A stretch of DNA of 64,000 nucleotides from Glossina fuscipes (Eukaryota; Arthropoda; Insecta; Diptera; Glossinidae): NCBI RefSeq assembly GCF_014805625.2, contig NW_023998452.1, forward strand, positions 1,160,308 through 1,224,307, in the 5' to 3' direction. This document shows, piece by piece, positions 13,253 through 26,829 of the stretch. The notes beneath the pieces were generated by a model, which was given only the letters and a program-made list of their open reading frames with translations, made no database searches and was not told where the DNA came from. The number at the start of each line of letters is the position of its first letter. Position 1 is the stretch's first letter. The position numbers and the translations under genes were made by a program.

Positions 13253-13625
13253 AAACAAGTAAAAATACTATAGTGTGGCATGCTTTACCATAATATACCC
13301 TACGTCATCTTATAATTATTCATATGTCGACAATTCGAAATAACGCTTTATGTGGAAAAGGCGGTGCGATCAGAAGCATTCTCGACAGCGTTAGTCCCTG
13401 GACCAAAAAGCGTTTCTACACCAAATTGCATCAAAACATTTCAAAAATTGCCGCCTGAACAAAATTGTCGGTCGAACAAAAGAATGGAACACAAGCAGAC
13501 GGACAGACGGACAAACAAGATTAGATTTTATTGATCGGTTGGATAAAAGGCGAACAAACATTTCAAGTTCTTCGTTCGCACAAAGTTAATACACCCTACC
13601 AGAACAAGTTGTGTAGGGTGTAAAG
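13253..13625. repeat. Second dispersed-repeat type with TACCCTAC ends
   Basis: The block begins ACAAGTAAAAATACTATAG and TATACCCTACGTCATC, contains a GACGGACAGACGGACAAAC tract at 13499-13517, and ends with an inverted repeat ACACCCTAC (13591-13599) / GTAGGGTGT (13613-13621). Blocks of this layout are common between genes of flies. The class is undetermined and I see no second full copy in the window. The open frame at 13352-13534 inside it is not a gene. Confidence 0.5.
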
Positions 13626-15725
13626 AATAATAATAAAATAATTCTTGCAAGGGCATCTTGCATCTAATATGTTGTTGAAATATCTTCAGATAATATATAC
13701 CACATTTTGTCTACTGTTCAGATTAATTAAAATTTGAAAATTCGAATGTAAATAATCATAAAAAAATAAAACAAATGTAGAATAAATATATCATTGTTTA
13801 TTTAAAATTTCTAATTCTCTTTTGTTTATAGCTAAGTAATTGTTTGTTTTTTATCGTTCCAGGAAATTATTTGATTCTTCGTAGTATACCGTTATTTTAT
13901 GGCATACCAGCAGGTAAAAGCATCAAAAATCATTATTTAATTTTATTACTCTTCTCAACATATTGGAATTTCTGTTGTTAATGAGATCAGGCAGCCGTTT
14001 TACGTCCATTCATTTTTCAAATCAACATAGCTATGTAAATCTGAAACTGGAATTTGTTTCTATAGAAAATACAGGTTCAATATATGAAACTGACAAAAGC
14101 TATTTCATTCGAAGTGTTGGACATTGCCAGTGACAATTTGTCTTTAAGAATTTATCCCTTCTGCCGCAAACCCTTCATCGAATCGTTTGTTTGCACATCT
14201 TCATGCGAACCAAAGTCTCGCTTAAGAAATGCAAACAAGTAGTAATTGGAAGAATTCGGGCTTAATGATTAAACAGCACAGACTGGTATTTGCTAGTTGA
14301 GTACCTCCCTCGGATGGACGAATGACATGTAAAAAGGTGGCCTCGTGTTGCTTTTTTTTATATTCTGGCTCTTTTTAATTAATTGTTTTTGGTTGTGTCT
14401 CATATTCAACATTTCATTCGGCTTTAATAAATCAAACCTGTTCGGTCTCACCAAACACAGAGCGTCTCCTTGCCGAGCGATTTGGTCTCGTTATAGACAT
14501 GGATGTTGCGCCTAGAACTATCTAAGAACTTTTTTGCCCGGAATTCTCAAAATAAATCTACTTTTTATCCCGCGCAACGGCACGATAAAAAACGACAACC
14601 TTTCGTGTACTTTGGGAAAGAAATAACACTGCTTCCAGAGACATTTTTTGGCATAAAACTCGAAATGCTTAACGCTATTGTTATGAGTTGAAAATCTCTG
14701 TTAGATCCTACTATATGGGCTATGTAACTATATGGACACATAGGGCCATCTATGGACACATTCTTGTTTCAGATTTACATGCCTTTCATAATAATACATC
14801 ATTTTCCATTTGAACATGTTACAATTACATGTTAGCAATTTTGGATTCGAGAGACATTTTTCATTCGAGATCGAAAATGATTTATACCGTTATCCCGCTC
14901 CTCTTTGCAAATTGTTTGATATTCAAAGCGAAAACACCTTAAATGGGGAACACTTCGTTCAACTTTACTCGAAATCGGATGCGACACTTTGATCCTCAGA
15001 TATCTTTTCGGCATAGAACTCATATTTTATTCAAAAGGTAGGAAAAAATTTGAACCCAGCAACGGATATTAAATAAAAAGTCTCTGGCAACTCGAGTTGA
15101 AATAAGTACTTTTTCATAAAAGTAAAACCAATCAGCAATTTTGCAGCTCAGAAACTGCTAAGGAAGTACATGACAACGTCAATATTTTCATAACGAAAAT
15201 TTTTAACTGCTTACTAGCAAGGTATCTCTTTTATAAATTTGATTTAAAGCTAGCCAATATACGGTCCACGCTATATACAGCTATCCATAGTTTAACGTTG
15301 TAAAGATGAATAAATTATTTCGTTATAAAAAAACACTTCCTTCCGTTCTTCCACACCACCAAAACAAGAGGAAGGCAAAGTTTATATGCACCGAAAAGTT
15401 TTGCCTACGATTTTCTCGGATAATGATAATGGCGAACAGCAAATATTCTGTCGTTGTTGTTGTTGTTGTCGTTTTTGCGTTTCTTATTTGTATATAGAGG
15501 TATGCATATACGATATATTTCTTTGTAAAATTCAAAGGAACGCAGCAGAGACAACAGAGAATAAAAATATTTCTGAGAAAATTTCAAGTTATGAATCCTT
15601 TAACCACCCAAGTAAGCGGTTGTCACAGCATGTTGCAAGAGTTGAATTCAACACGTTTGCAAGCTTTTCATTTTAAGAAGGATTGTTTTGCATACAAATA
15701 CAATCTGATGAATAAAAAAATGCAT

Positions 15726-15854
15726 AGTAGGGTATAGTAAGAGTAGTAGTAATAGTAATAGTAGTAGTACTAGTAGTTGTGGATATGTATGCTTGTAATA
15801 TTAATCAATTTAAGCTTGATTTCTATGTATATACATATATATATATATATATAT
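15726..15854. repeat. (AGT)n tract and nearby (AT)n tract
   Basis: Imperfect AGT/AAT triplets at 15726-15778 and a pure AT run at 15835-15854. A (GTT)n run lies a little to the left at 15451-15470. Confidence 0.9.
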
Positions 15855-16589
15855 TTCACATATATCATAGATGGAAAATGTTTGCAAAGCAAAAATCCAA
15901 ATACGTAGATGAATGTATGTACATATGGAACATAGTTTAAACATACTTTAAAATTCTCATGCTTAGGTTCTTGCGTTTATACTTCAAAGTACATGCATTC
16001 ATACATACGTACAGGTATACATAAATGTTTTTATAATATTTATCACGTTACGATGCTCGCTCGCATCTTGTCTGGAGCGGCACACGTTCTTATTTAAAGA
16101 ATTTAATCAAAGGTGATAATCATAATTTTAACAGGGCGTTAAATATGACGCTTTGCACTTCGTATACGCAAACGGATAAATGCATACGAGTCTGTGCGCA
16201 TGCAGGTACATAAACTCAGATAAAATAATGTATGAATTTTTTTCTGTTTATTTTTTTTTATTGTTCTTGGTTTTTCCATTCCGAATACAAAGGAAGGAAA
16301 TGTGATGTATAACAAGATTTTTAAGCCATTTTTAGCATATAATTGTTGCAAAAACACTTAAAGATGGAAAAAAAATATAAACAAAAGAAGGAAAAAAAAG
16401 CGAACAACAAATATAATGAAAACAGTGTTTGTGAGCGTCAAAAAATCATTAAAATTGACAAGTTTGCGTGCCACATACAATGGTTGCGGCGCAAAAGTAA
16501 ACGCCTGCTGGTGATATATGCGGTTTACCTCGAACATTTTCACCAGTAATCGGTAATATGATAATTGCAGCGCGGCATGATTTCCACCG

Positions 16590-17700
16590 GCTCTCAATGC
16601 TGCTTACATTGACGATTATTGCTACTAATAGTAAATTATTCTTAGACTAGTAGTCGTTGCAGTACGTTTTTTTAACTCCGCTACATTTCGTATGTTTTTT
16701 ACTATGCTATAAGTGTTAGTGAAATATAACTTCATACTGCTCTTTCTAGTACAACATCACATCCCTATGGAACTACTTATGACGTCCCTAATATGTTTGT
16801 TCGAATACCGTAGGACATCCGCGTATTATTACTTGCCAAGAGTACAATGCAGTATAGGAGTACTGCTGGATCTACCCATGCTTTTGCCATTAAAGCATGA
16901 CGTTCTTAAACTGCTTCTATTGTTATGATATCCTCATGTTGCTACTACAAACTCAATTTGATTTCGGCCTGCTGCCAGTGTTTAGAGAATAAGGCTTGTT
17001 CGCACTCTTTCTGCCAGCGTGGTCTTGTCTCACTGGGCGCATCTAAAGAGTGCGACTTTCATGGTTGCCACTGTACAGTGTGCTCGTAGTGTGTTGCTCG
17101 CATTGCTCATGTAGTTAAGCTTTCATATTGTTTTTTCTAATACATTATGACTTCCGCATACTGCTAGTGTCAATAGAATATGACTTTGTGATTTTTTCAT
17201 AAATTTAGCGGCTGAATAAAAAAACTTCTTCATACTAATACTGCCGAGATGACTTTGGCATTTCGCCCTTCCTAATATATATGTGATTTCCGCCACATAA
17301 TATGCTATTGCTAACGCAGCCGGGTTTTAAACTGCTTCTGTCAGTACAGGATCTCTTTACCACGCCGCGTAGGTACAAGGGATATAATATTGTTTTTGCC
17401 TCGTTCTCATATTACTAGCGGCAGTATAATGGAAATCTTCCTCATACTACTGTCAAAACAGTGCAGCCCTTAATGCATGATTCCAATAGAATTGGAACTC
17501 TATGCACTGCTTCTGTTTAGATAAGATTCTTGCCGTCCTGTTCTCAATGCAGATTGACTTTCTCGGATTGCTAATGCCGGTTTAAGATCTTCACACTGCC
17601 ACAGCTTCCTTATACTGCTGCGCTATTTCCGTGGTTTTCCTGATTTTCCCACATTACTACGGCGCGTACAATTTGCTGTTGTCCGTCATACCACATTTTC
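16590..17700. repeat. Decayed minisatellite-like array, about 1.1 kb
   Basis: At least nine related words occur: GACATCCGCGTATTATTACT, GATATCCTCATGTTGCTACT, GACTTCCGCATACTGCTAGT, AACTTCTTCATACTAATACT, GATTTCCGCCACATAATATG, AAATCTTCCTCATACTACTG, AGCTTCCTTATACTGCTGCG, ATCTTCACACTGCCAC and GATTTTCCCACATTACTACG, often followed by GTCAxTA. The shared core is about GA(C/T)TTCC(T/G)CATACTGCT. Copies lie roughly 35-100 bp apart with strong divergence. The block is GC-richer than its surroundings and has no long open frame. Confidence 0.5.
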
Positions 17701-18916
17701 ACAGAAACCTTGCCAGGTCAGGGAAAGATTAAAGGGACCAGAGCTGTTTTTTGTTCGACCTTTGCCGTCTCAGCAACGGTGTAGTCTCTAGGACAGTGCA
17801 TTCCGGTGTAAAAAGGTTTTTCTTTAATTAGCAGTGAAGGCATTAGTAAATTGATAAACATTTGATTCGCTACAGGCGACTCGTCTATTTCAGTTCTCTC
17901 TTACGCTAGAAATTTCAACCTATGACAGATGGTATGGCAGTCACCCTTTTGTTCACATGAATCGCGACTGCTGCGCTGTTGTCTCAATAATTGATAAGTT
18001 AAACGAAACTTTGAACTAACGATACCGTTTCGTTGATAGCAATGAGGCTGAGAACAAAAAAGACCTTTAACCGAAAGCATTTGCCACCAACATTACGTGG
18101 TATGTGTCCTTTCTTTTTTTTTTTCTGTTGTTCGTTCTTTTCACAAATATTGTGTTGACAAGATGCTGAAATGTAGCGCCTACATGGAATGTACTCTTCA
18201 AACTGTCCGCTGCTGCTGTGAGTCTGATTGGCATTGACGGGATTCTTTCCTCATGCCCGGTGGTCAGAAAAGAAATGTTTCACGTTCACATGTCATAAAA
18301 CAAATAAACAGCGCTTTGTGACATTTATCACAACCAATAAAGCCGCAATACATATACACATATACACGCACATTAAAAAGGACACAGGCTTGCGCACAAA
18401 AGATTCGCAACAATAAAGGAATTTATGAAAGATTTGTCCGAAAACAGAAACCGCTTTAATCGGAGCGTCTGCAATAAATATGTGCGCCAATATTTCAAGC
18501 AAGCTTTCGAATACGTATGAAACTCTTGCAGCAATTTGTACATCACAGAGACTTATTCAATTTTTGTGCTTATTGTTGTTGTTGCAGTTGTTTTGGTTCA
18601 TTCTTTTTCCTCAAACATGTTATGCATAAATTTTCAAAACATTCGTCTTTCTTCTTTTTTTTTTTTTTTGTTGTGCAGTTAAAAAAAAAAAAAAAATTTC
18701 GCTACGTGTGCTTGTGTTTGTCCCCCCACTAGGGACTTTTTTAGTTTTAATTTCAGGTTCAGCTGCACACACTTTCCTATGGTAAATGCGTGGTGTTCCC
18801 GCCAAACGCTACAAGTATTTATCATTTATTAATGTTTTCTCTGTTGGTTGTTCCCTTTGTTATATGTTAACATATATTGTTTTATATGATTACGTACATA
18901 TATCTACTATTAAATG

Positions 18917-18938
18917 TATATATATATATATATATATT
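18917..18938. repeat. (TA)n microsatellite
   Basis: Eleven TA steps; they produce the Tyr/Ile stretch in the frame crossing them. Confidence 0.9.
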
Positions 18939-19608
18939 AGTGTGTATGCTTTTACATACATACGATATAAATTTATGCTAAATAGCTGCTGCTCGTGCAC
19001 ACGAATTTATATAATAAGTTGTTTCTTTGCAAAATATTCTGAGCAAAATTCTTTATATTCGGACTTTCTGTCCTGCTGTCCGTCCATTCATATTAGAAAT
19101 ATGCAAGTATACGGCCGCGGCTCTTTCAACACATTTGTGGTGACATATTGTCTTTTTCAATTTATTTCTTTTAACTTCCACTTGGACGGCATGTTGATTT
19201 AATCACCAAGCCTGCGGCTGGGCTTGGAAAACTTTTGCACAAATAATGCACGAAATATATAATTTGGTAGAACATTTGGTTTTGGTTTGAAAACATTTTA
19301 ACGTTAAAAACGTATATGTTGATGCTCTTATAATTCTTTCACGCCTCGCCTAAGCGTTACCTTCATGCTCAGATCATATATGTCATTAATTTTTTAAATA
19401 CTATTTTTAAAATTATATACTAACAGTAAAACGAATTACTTTCGACATTACGAGGTTGGAAAGAAAGAAATTTCGTGAAATTTCGACATATATTTCTCTT
19501 CCTTGAAGGAAAACATTCTCATACTCACCACTGGCTCCTTACTATACCGTACATTTTATTTTACATTTTATGGATCAAATATTAATGCATATCTTTCTAA
19601 GATCGTAT

Positions 19609-19635
19609 TATATATATATATATATATATATATAT
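19609..19635. repeat. (TA)n microsatellite
   Basis: About 13 TA steps. Confidence 0.9.
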
Positions 19636-22600
19636 TGAGTAGATTACAAATCACATTTTTATACTTTTATTTACCTGCTACCTCACAAGTAATTAGGCAA
19701 AGTGGCGCCAAACCCTGGTACACTTAAATTAAGGCGATGAGGTAAGTGATGAGACTTTTGTTAATTGTTAGTGGACTTATTTATGGGCAGTTTGATATGG
19801 CTATCAGTTTAATCTAACTGGAATAATAAGCAAAGAAGTTCATATCAATTTCAATCAATTCACGACGTATTCAGTTCACCATGTTTTGAGGTTGTAATCG
19901 TAAATTTATCAGCCAGGCAGAGAGTCGAGCATATTTAATTTTTTCTACTAAAGGAGTTAAGCGAAATTATATGTCGTTTGTAAACCCATGTATTGGCCAT
20001 TTTCGTGCTTACCGCATCTTCTAAGGTGAACCTTAAATAAAGTCCGAAAATATATAGCCCTAAGAAGCCGCCGATCCACATCTCTATATCTTACAAAAGT
20101 ATCCAAAAAAAAAAAAAATAAATATATTTTACTTTGATAAGTAAAACGAGGAGATAAAAACAAAAAGATTTGTTTTTGCTTTTTTTTCGACCAAACCAAA
20201 AATTAATTTTTTTTTACTCTAAGATTTATAAATTCGATCAAACTATCATCGATTGGTGCCTGCTTCTAAAGAAAGTCGAAAGCCATTATATATATTGATA
20301 CCGATGGATATAAGCGAATCACCCAAAACACTTAAACATAATATTATCGTGTTTTTCTTCAATAAAACTTTTTGTTTTCTTTTTTTAATTTGCTTTGCGT
20401 TCATAAATTGTTTGCGTTTTGTACGTTGTCAACCATATCTTAAATGCAAACGTGACTTTTGTTTTCAATTGCATAAGAACACACAATTTTATCGTCAATG
20501 TTTATGATATTATGTCTACAAGAGATCCATACGCAGTTATAATCATATGTTTATGCTAAGCTGCTGACTTAAAGATTTATTAAAAGGAAAAAGCAAAAAG
20601 GTTAAAGCAAAGGTAAAGTGAGAAAACTTAGTGTGTATCTGGTTAGCGTAGCTTGGGCAGATTCATATAGGAACTGTAGCATACAGATGTACGTTTGGGG
20701 AAAAAGTGTTGGGAGACTTTTAACCATTTATTTATTATAAATTAAAGTTCTCTTTTCCTCAAAACCATTGTATCTGTACGAAGAACTTGTTCTTCGAAAA
20801 ACTGTATTGCTAATGTAAAAAAGTTTGTACGCCCATAGCTTGTAATCTATTTTGCTTGGATCTACTTTCTTCATTAGAAATGTCTCATATGCTTAAAAAC
20901 AAAAATTATATATTCGTTAAGAGACCCCCATTATGTTAGCATATAAAGAGAATATCAAGAACACCTTGAAAAGGTAATGGAACTACTTGTTCCTGTGCCA
21001 TGGATGGTTATGTATGAGGAGTAACATTTACAATTATCTTTTAATTACGATTTCAGATGGTTGGGACGATCTTATTTTAAAGTCATTGAAATAATTGTTT
21101 AAGGTTTTTAATGATATATGCGATGAATCTACTTTAAAAGCTATTGTATGAAATGAAGGAGATTTTATTCTTCAAAGCCAGCGACTTTGGAAACTTGTTG
21201 AATATTTGCATAAAGGGGCGGACAAATAAACTCAAGCTCGAAACTATACTTACTGGAAATTTTGTAATGACGCAAAATTAAAAAAATTCATTTAAGCTCT
21301 TGTTTAGCATAATAAGTTAGGTTGGAAAGAAAAAAATCCCGGTGGCTTCTTTAACGTTTCGTCGTACATGAATGACGTATAGTATTTGAATAGAAAGAAA
21401 AAGGGAAATAAGGAGAGAGGACGAAAGAGAGTCAGATGGACAGACGGACATGCAGCAAAGGGCAGAGAAAAGTGTTTGTTCCATTTATCGCTCATAATTG
21501 ACATATATTGCAGCTTTACGGCAGGAAAAAAGGAAAAGGCGAAAGAGGGTGAGATGCGAAGGGAGCGAAAACTTAGGTATTATCTTTATTTGTACCAGCG
21601 TTCGATCATCCTATCGTATATAAATGGAGTCTGTTACAGTACCGTGACAGGAAGAAATATAGGGATGGATAACCAAAGAGAGAGAAAAAGAGAACGCGAG
21701 ACTGAGAGGAAGAGAGATACAGAGTAATGACAGCAAAGAATGACAGGTAAGAAAGAGAGAATCATTCGTATCGACATTATTTTGCTATGTGGACTATTTC
21801 TTCCTATCGCATATAATTAAAATACAGTTACAGATGAAAAGGTTTGCATTCGAATCGTACGCACCTCTCGTTACCACTGCTCCTCGGCCGTTAAACAGAT
21901 TATGCGTCCTTGGAAGAATCTGCCTTTAGAAGGCTACCTCGTCGGCTTAGATATTCCATACATCATACATACGCAAACAGTACCGTCTTTTCCGTCCTTC
22001 CGCCGCTTATAATCTTTCCAACTAGCACATTGTCTACATGTTTAGGGGCTGGGTGGTTAAATAAGAACCAAAGGAAACAAAGCGAGAGGCAGAGAAAGAA
22101 AGATTCGGTAAAAATTTAAAAAGAAGCTTTGATAAAACTATTTTGCCAACCTAATGAGTTAAACTTCCGTAAGGTAATTAATTCTAAACGTTTAGAGAGA
22201 ACAGATGCACTTTAGAGTAAATTGTATGTAAGACTATTGCAAAGTACAGATGGGGAATAATTTCGGGACATAATGTGTATATGCTTTTTAAAAATGTCCG
22301 TCTCATTAGCATTTCGAAAGAAGTTTGATCAAGTAATAAAAATATATTATTTTATGATTTAAAGGTACAATCATAGTCGTAGAGTTTTTCTTGTTTTATG
22401 GCAATAATTTTGCAAATAATTCTGGTTAACTATTTTATTACGTCGCATAGGTTTTATTATCTGCGCGCGATGGTATTTCCTTGAAAGCGTATTCAGCTCC
22501 TATTTGGAGAATACGTAATGCTTTCATTTTGTTTTTTTTTTCTTTCTCTTTTTATTTTTGCATTTCCACGTATCATTAATAAAAATCTTGTAAAAGCTTA

Positions 22601-25210
22601 ATATGCACGCACTCACATACAATCGCTTCTGTAGAATAATGTTTCATGAATATTAATTTGTAAAATCAAATATCGTTAAAGTCAAAATTAATAATAATGC
22701 GACGAACAATACCGCAGTTAGGTGCCTACCTCAGAGTTCCTGTATGTGATTTGTTATATTTGTTTATCCAACGGCAGTAACTGTTGCCCAAATGTCTGCT
22801 CAGTTTCTCCAAAAAGAAAACTCAGTGGAGAAGCATCATAAACATATACATACTCACACAAATACATTCGACTCTTTATGTTGAATGCCAACAACTGCAG
22901 CACATTATATTCACTTCGTAAAATCAGTGAATATCTAACGCAGCAAGTGGCCGATACGATAATAAAAGCAAATGTGACAACGTTCATTAATTTAACGATG
23001 TTTTTCCCCCCACAGCAGTGCATTTGCATACATTATGCCATAATACGTACATTAATACAATAAAAAGTGGAGAAAGAAAAAAAGGAAAAAAAAAAAAAAT
23101 TGCATCTATATAGTGTGCCCCGCCGTTGGAGAAAACCGAAAACTCATTTGTCTTTACTGTCCTTAAAGTTTCCTAACTAAACAATGTCATGATATTGTAA
23201 AATTTTAAACAAATTGTCACATGAATACCACTATAAAAAGTCTTACAACGAAACGAAATGTTTCTGCGAATTTTTTTTTTACGCCGAAATTTACTGGAGA
23301 TTGGAAGGTACAAACGTTTATCTTACCCTTAATGGGATAACGAACTTTTACTCAGTGAAAAGCTATTACTATCACTATCACTGATAATGATAATCGATAG
23401 TCTTACTATTCTGGGTATTACATGAGAGATGATTGTATCTTAAAAGAGTAGGCGAGGGACTGTAATGTAAATTGTTTTTCCCAGTGGCTGTTACCGCTGC
23501 TGCATTGTGTATTCATTCACCTAAGACTGACTGACCTAATGATCAACGCTGTGTTATAACCGCAGGTGTGCACATGAATGACTGCATTTTCATTAGCCAA
23601 GCGAATGTGTAACTTTCGGTAGCGATTAAGCGATCACCAGATGCTTTACGTTTTGTTTAAATAATTAGAATTTTTGCTAACCAAAGCTGGATATGTTAAG
23701 TCGACTAATTTTGATGCAACATTTGTACCAAGCACATATCAGAGATATCAGAGATGTCCGCACATATTCTTAAACTCGCAAGTTGTACCGAGAAATAGTT
23801 TAACTTAGAATTAAATCTCTATCGCTGTCATTAAAAGAAAAATTTTTTTTCTTGAAAGTGATCCACATCACCCTATAGGCAAATGTGATAAGTTAATACA
23901 ATTCAGCCATATTTGTTCGTCCATCGGACTTAATTAAGGCCTCCAAACAATGCTAAGCGAAATGTAAATTAAACTAAAAAAAAAAAAGAAGAAAAATTTA
24001 AAACATGATTAACATTCATTAAGATCACTGCAGCAGATCAGATTTTAAAATGAACTCAATTAGCCCAAAAGAAACTAAACCGAGCATGAAAATTACGTTT
24101 TTCATCAGTGTTACCGTGTAGATTCGTTTAGGTATGTCCGCCGTTCCATCTGCACAGCTTTCTGGGCTTCTGACAGTCGCAAACAGAATGAAAACCAAAA
24201 AGGGAAACTAAAACATGACCCATAATTTTATAGTCGGCGCAGTAGATGGAATTTAAAAATGGTCTGATCTTCCGCGTAGAAACATGCGCGTACCAGGCCA
24301 GAAAAGCATGAACTGAAAGTACGCTTCATTAGCGAGATAGCTCACATCGCGGCTTAGCTACATTCATCCGTGCGTCCGATTATCTGCTGTTAACTGGCTA
24401 GCCCTAGATCTAGCTACAGTGCGTCTAAAAGCTAAATAAACTCGACTGATGTAAAGAAAAAATGTTCTTTATTAACTTGGAAGTAGAAGCCTGCTAAGGC
24501 ACGTCTGTCCCTCGAGCCTTCCGAGCAGACTGCTTTCCTCTCCCTTGAAGCTACAATAAATAATTAAAAAAGAAATCGAAATCGAATCTGGACGAGGTTG
24601 AGAAACGTATTCAAACTATCCAAAGCGAAGGTAAGATCGAAGAGTATAAAACAGTGAAAAAGCATTGATGAGACAATTAAAAGCTTGAAGCACATATGCT
24701 TAAGTTTGTCTGGATAAGAGCATGTTTGAAAGCGAATTTGAGTTGCTCAAAACCCTACTCAGATGTAACAGATAAAAAATAGATTTAAAATCGAAAAACA
24801 CAAAGTAAAATATTTCTTCACTAAAGCACCAGTTAGAAGTTGATTTGGGAAAAACATTAAAAGCTTAGATCAAAAATTCCTTAATTTACGTAGAAGAACG
24901 AGTTCAAAAATGAATAAAAAAAAAAAAGCCAAACTCATCCAAAACGAATGCTAGTTTGTTTTTATTTCTTTATTTGAAAAGAAGTCTAACTAATCGTCCC
25001 TGATATAATCGGAGTTAGCAAAAAGGCTTAACCATGATCGTTATTTCTCTTTAGTGATGGGTATTCAAGCGTCGTTTAAGGCTTCCATAACGCTTTCTTA
25101 TTTGTTAAAATTGCAATTTGTCTACCTTCACCTTTATGTAAAGTTACAATTATTTTGAATGCAACAATATATACTTCCAAAATCACCCGCGAATTGCATG
25201 CTTTACAAGG

Positions 25211-25331
25211 CATATACATACATATATATATATATATATATATTTCCATGAAATTCATTTGCAAAACAAGTCAGTCATATGTATAAACATTTATGCATAT
25301 ATCTATATATATATAGATATATATATATATA
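25211..25331. repeat. Two (AT)n tracts with a 22-bp perfect palindrome
   Basis: An AT run at 25221-25243 is followed by ATATCTATATATATATAGAT with AT (25299-25320), a perfect palindrome, then another AT run. Such tracts can extrude as hairpins. Confidence 0.85.
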
Positions 25332-26829
25332 CGTAAAGATCGGTATCCGTGAATCTTTTTCGTTGATACGTATGTTTGCATATATCTGTATGCCATGTCA
25401 CATACAAATGTAATAATAAATTGTTCGGTATTATGTCACCAGCACACGCATATATGTTATACGTTAGTATACCTAATATGGTTGTAAAACTGGTAATTTC
25501 TAGCCATTGGTGTCCTTTATTTTATTTTATTTTACCACGAATTCTATTAAGCAACAGCAATAAGTTCTACTCGCAACAATTTATTCAAAATTACTTCCAT
25601 AGCCGTTAGCCAGTGTGACATTAACATCTGCAGCGTGTACAGCATATAAATATAATAAAATATGCCAGCGTCTTTACGGTTAAACAGATTCATTCTAACT
25701 GTATAATTATAAGGTACATAAACACCGACATTATACAAAGAAAACTTACAGGATCAGTTAGTAAAAACATTTTTTTGTGTTCAACAACGGAAGTCACAAT
25801 TGTTATAATATTCTTGCTTCTTGCCTTCTAATCACAACAGTATATATATACCATCCGTCTGTCCATGCTTCTATTTCCCTATTGAAGCTTTCAAAGTCCT
25901 AAAGGAAAAGGTAAACTCTTGCGTCAGTGGAATAAAGAATGATTAGCTAAAGTTATCTTTGAAGAAAGCTTAAAATCTTCTATATATTTTTCTTAATAAG
26001 CAACAAGTTGTAACAAATGACATAAGGATTTTGAAATACAATCTTAATATTTGCCAATTTATGATGAAAATATTTCCATTTGACCCGACATAAAAGAAAC
26101 GTGTTACTAAAGAATTTATCGCGTAGTAGAAGACAGGTATCATCGGAGATAGTGCAGGAGCAAAACTGCCGATGAAATTGCTTTGTAGGCAAATTAGTAC
26201 CGCGGCCTGTAAAGTCTATCGCAGTCAAAGTTTATATAATTCCCCCGTAGCATTTTCTGAAGACTTTTCGAAAGACTTTTTCTTCGCTACATATGAAACT
26301 TGGAACGATTCACTGCGAGCGCTTAGTAATTATTAATTATTATTAGGGTACAGGTTTCTTAGACGATGTTTGGAATTTAGCTACCTTTGAATGATTTTTC
26401 ATTGATTGTAGGTACCCAGCAGCTTGGCGAATGTTTCCTTCACAAAGTATTCGCAAAGATACGAAAGGATCGTAAATCGAGTGATTTATGAAAGCGCAAC
26501 TTCAACTGAAAAACAAATTGACGAAAATTTTGAACATATCATCTATCTTAGATATTATCATATCAAATTTCTTAATTTCATTTGATAAAATCCTGTTTTA
26601 AAAGAAGGAGACTAAAAAAAGATAAATAAAATTAGCCAACGCAGTTTATTCTCTTTTCAACCTCTTTATAGAAGCATTCATGGCAACGAGTAAAAAAAAT
26701 CTTGCTTGCGATGCCTGTGGATGCTAGGTTTACTTCTACATGAAAAGAAGCGCATATCTGTAAAATATGTCGCGATTTTCCACCATCTTTGGTAAAACAT
26801 GTTGCTGGCCTTATTAAGTATCACTGTAG

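Larger units (their letters stand above)
17701..26829. other. Non-coding stretch, no supported gene
   Basis: Contains TA microsatellites and a purine-rich (GA-like) stretch at about 21380-21730 that opens a long Arg/Glu/Lys frame. An 8-bp-stem hairpin (CGAAGAAC / GTTCTTCG) lies at 20778-20795. Nothing else stands out. Confidence 0.5.

Noticed and set aside
18786..19202. 138-codon plus-strand frame
   Set aside because: It includes a (TA)n tract and Tyr/Cys/Phe-rich chance sequence typical of AT-rich DNA.
19700..19722. GTGGCGCCAAACCCTGG, reminiscent of a retroviral primer-binding site
   Set aside because: It does not match a tRNA 3' end beyond the first few bases, and no long terminal repeats or coding remnants flank it.
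21314..21340. TTAGGTTGGAAAGAAAAAAA, resembling a mariner terminus
   Set aside because: No inverted partner and no transposase fragment within 1.5 kb on either side.
21386..21727. 113-codon Arg/Lys/Glu-rich plus-strand frame
   Set aside because: It is the translation of a purine-rich GA-type tract, which lacks stop codons by composition; no domain is recognisable.
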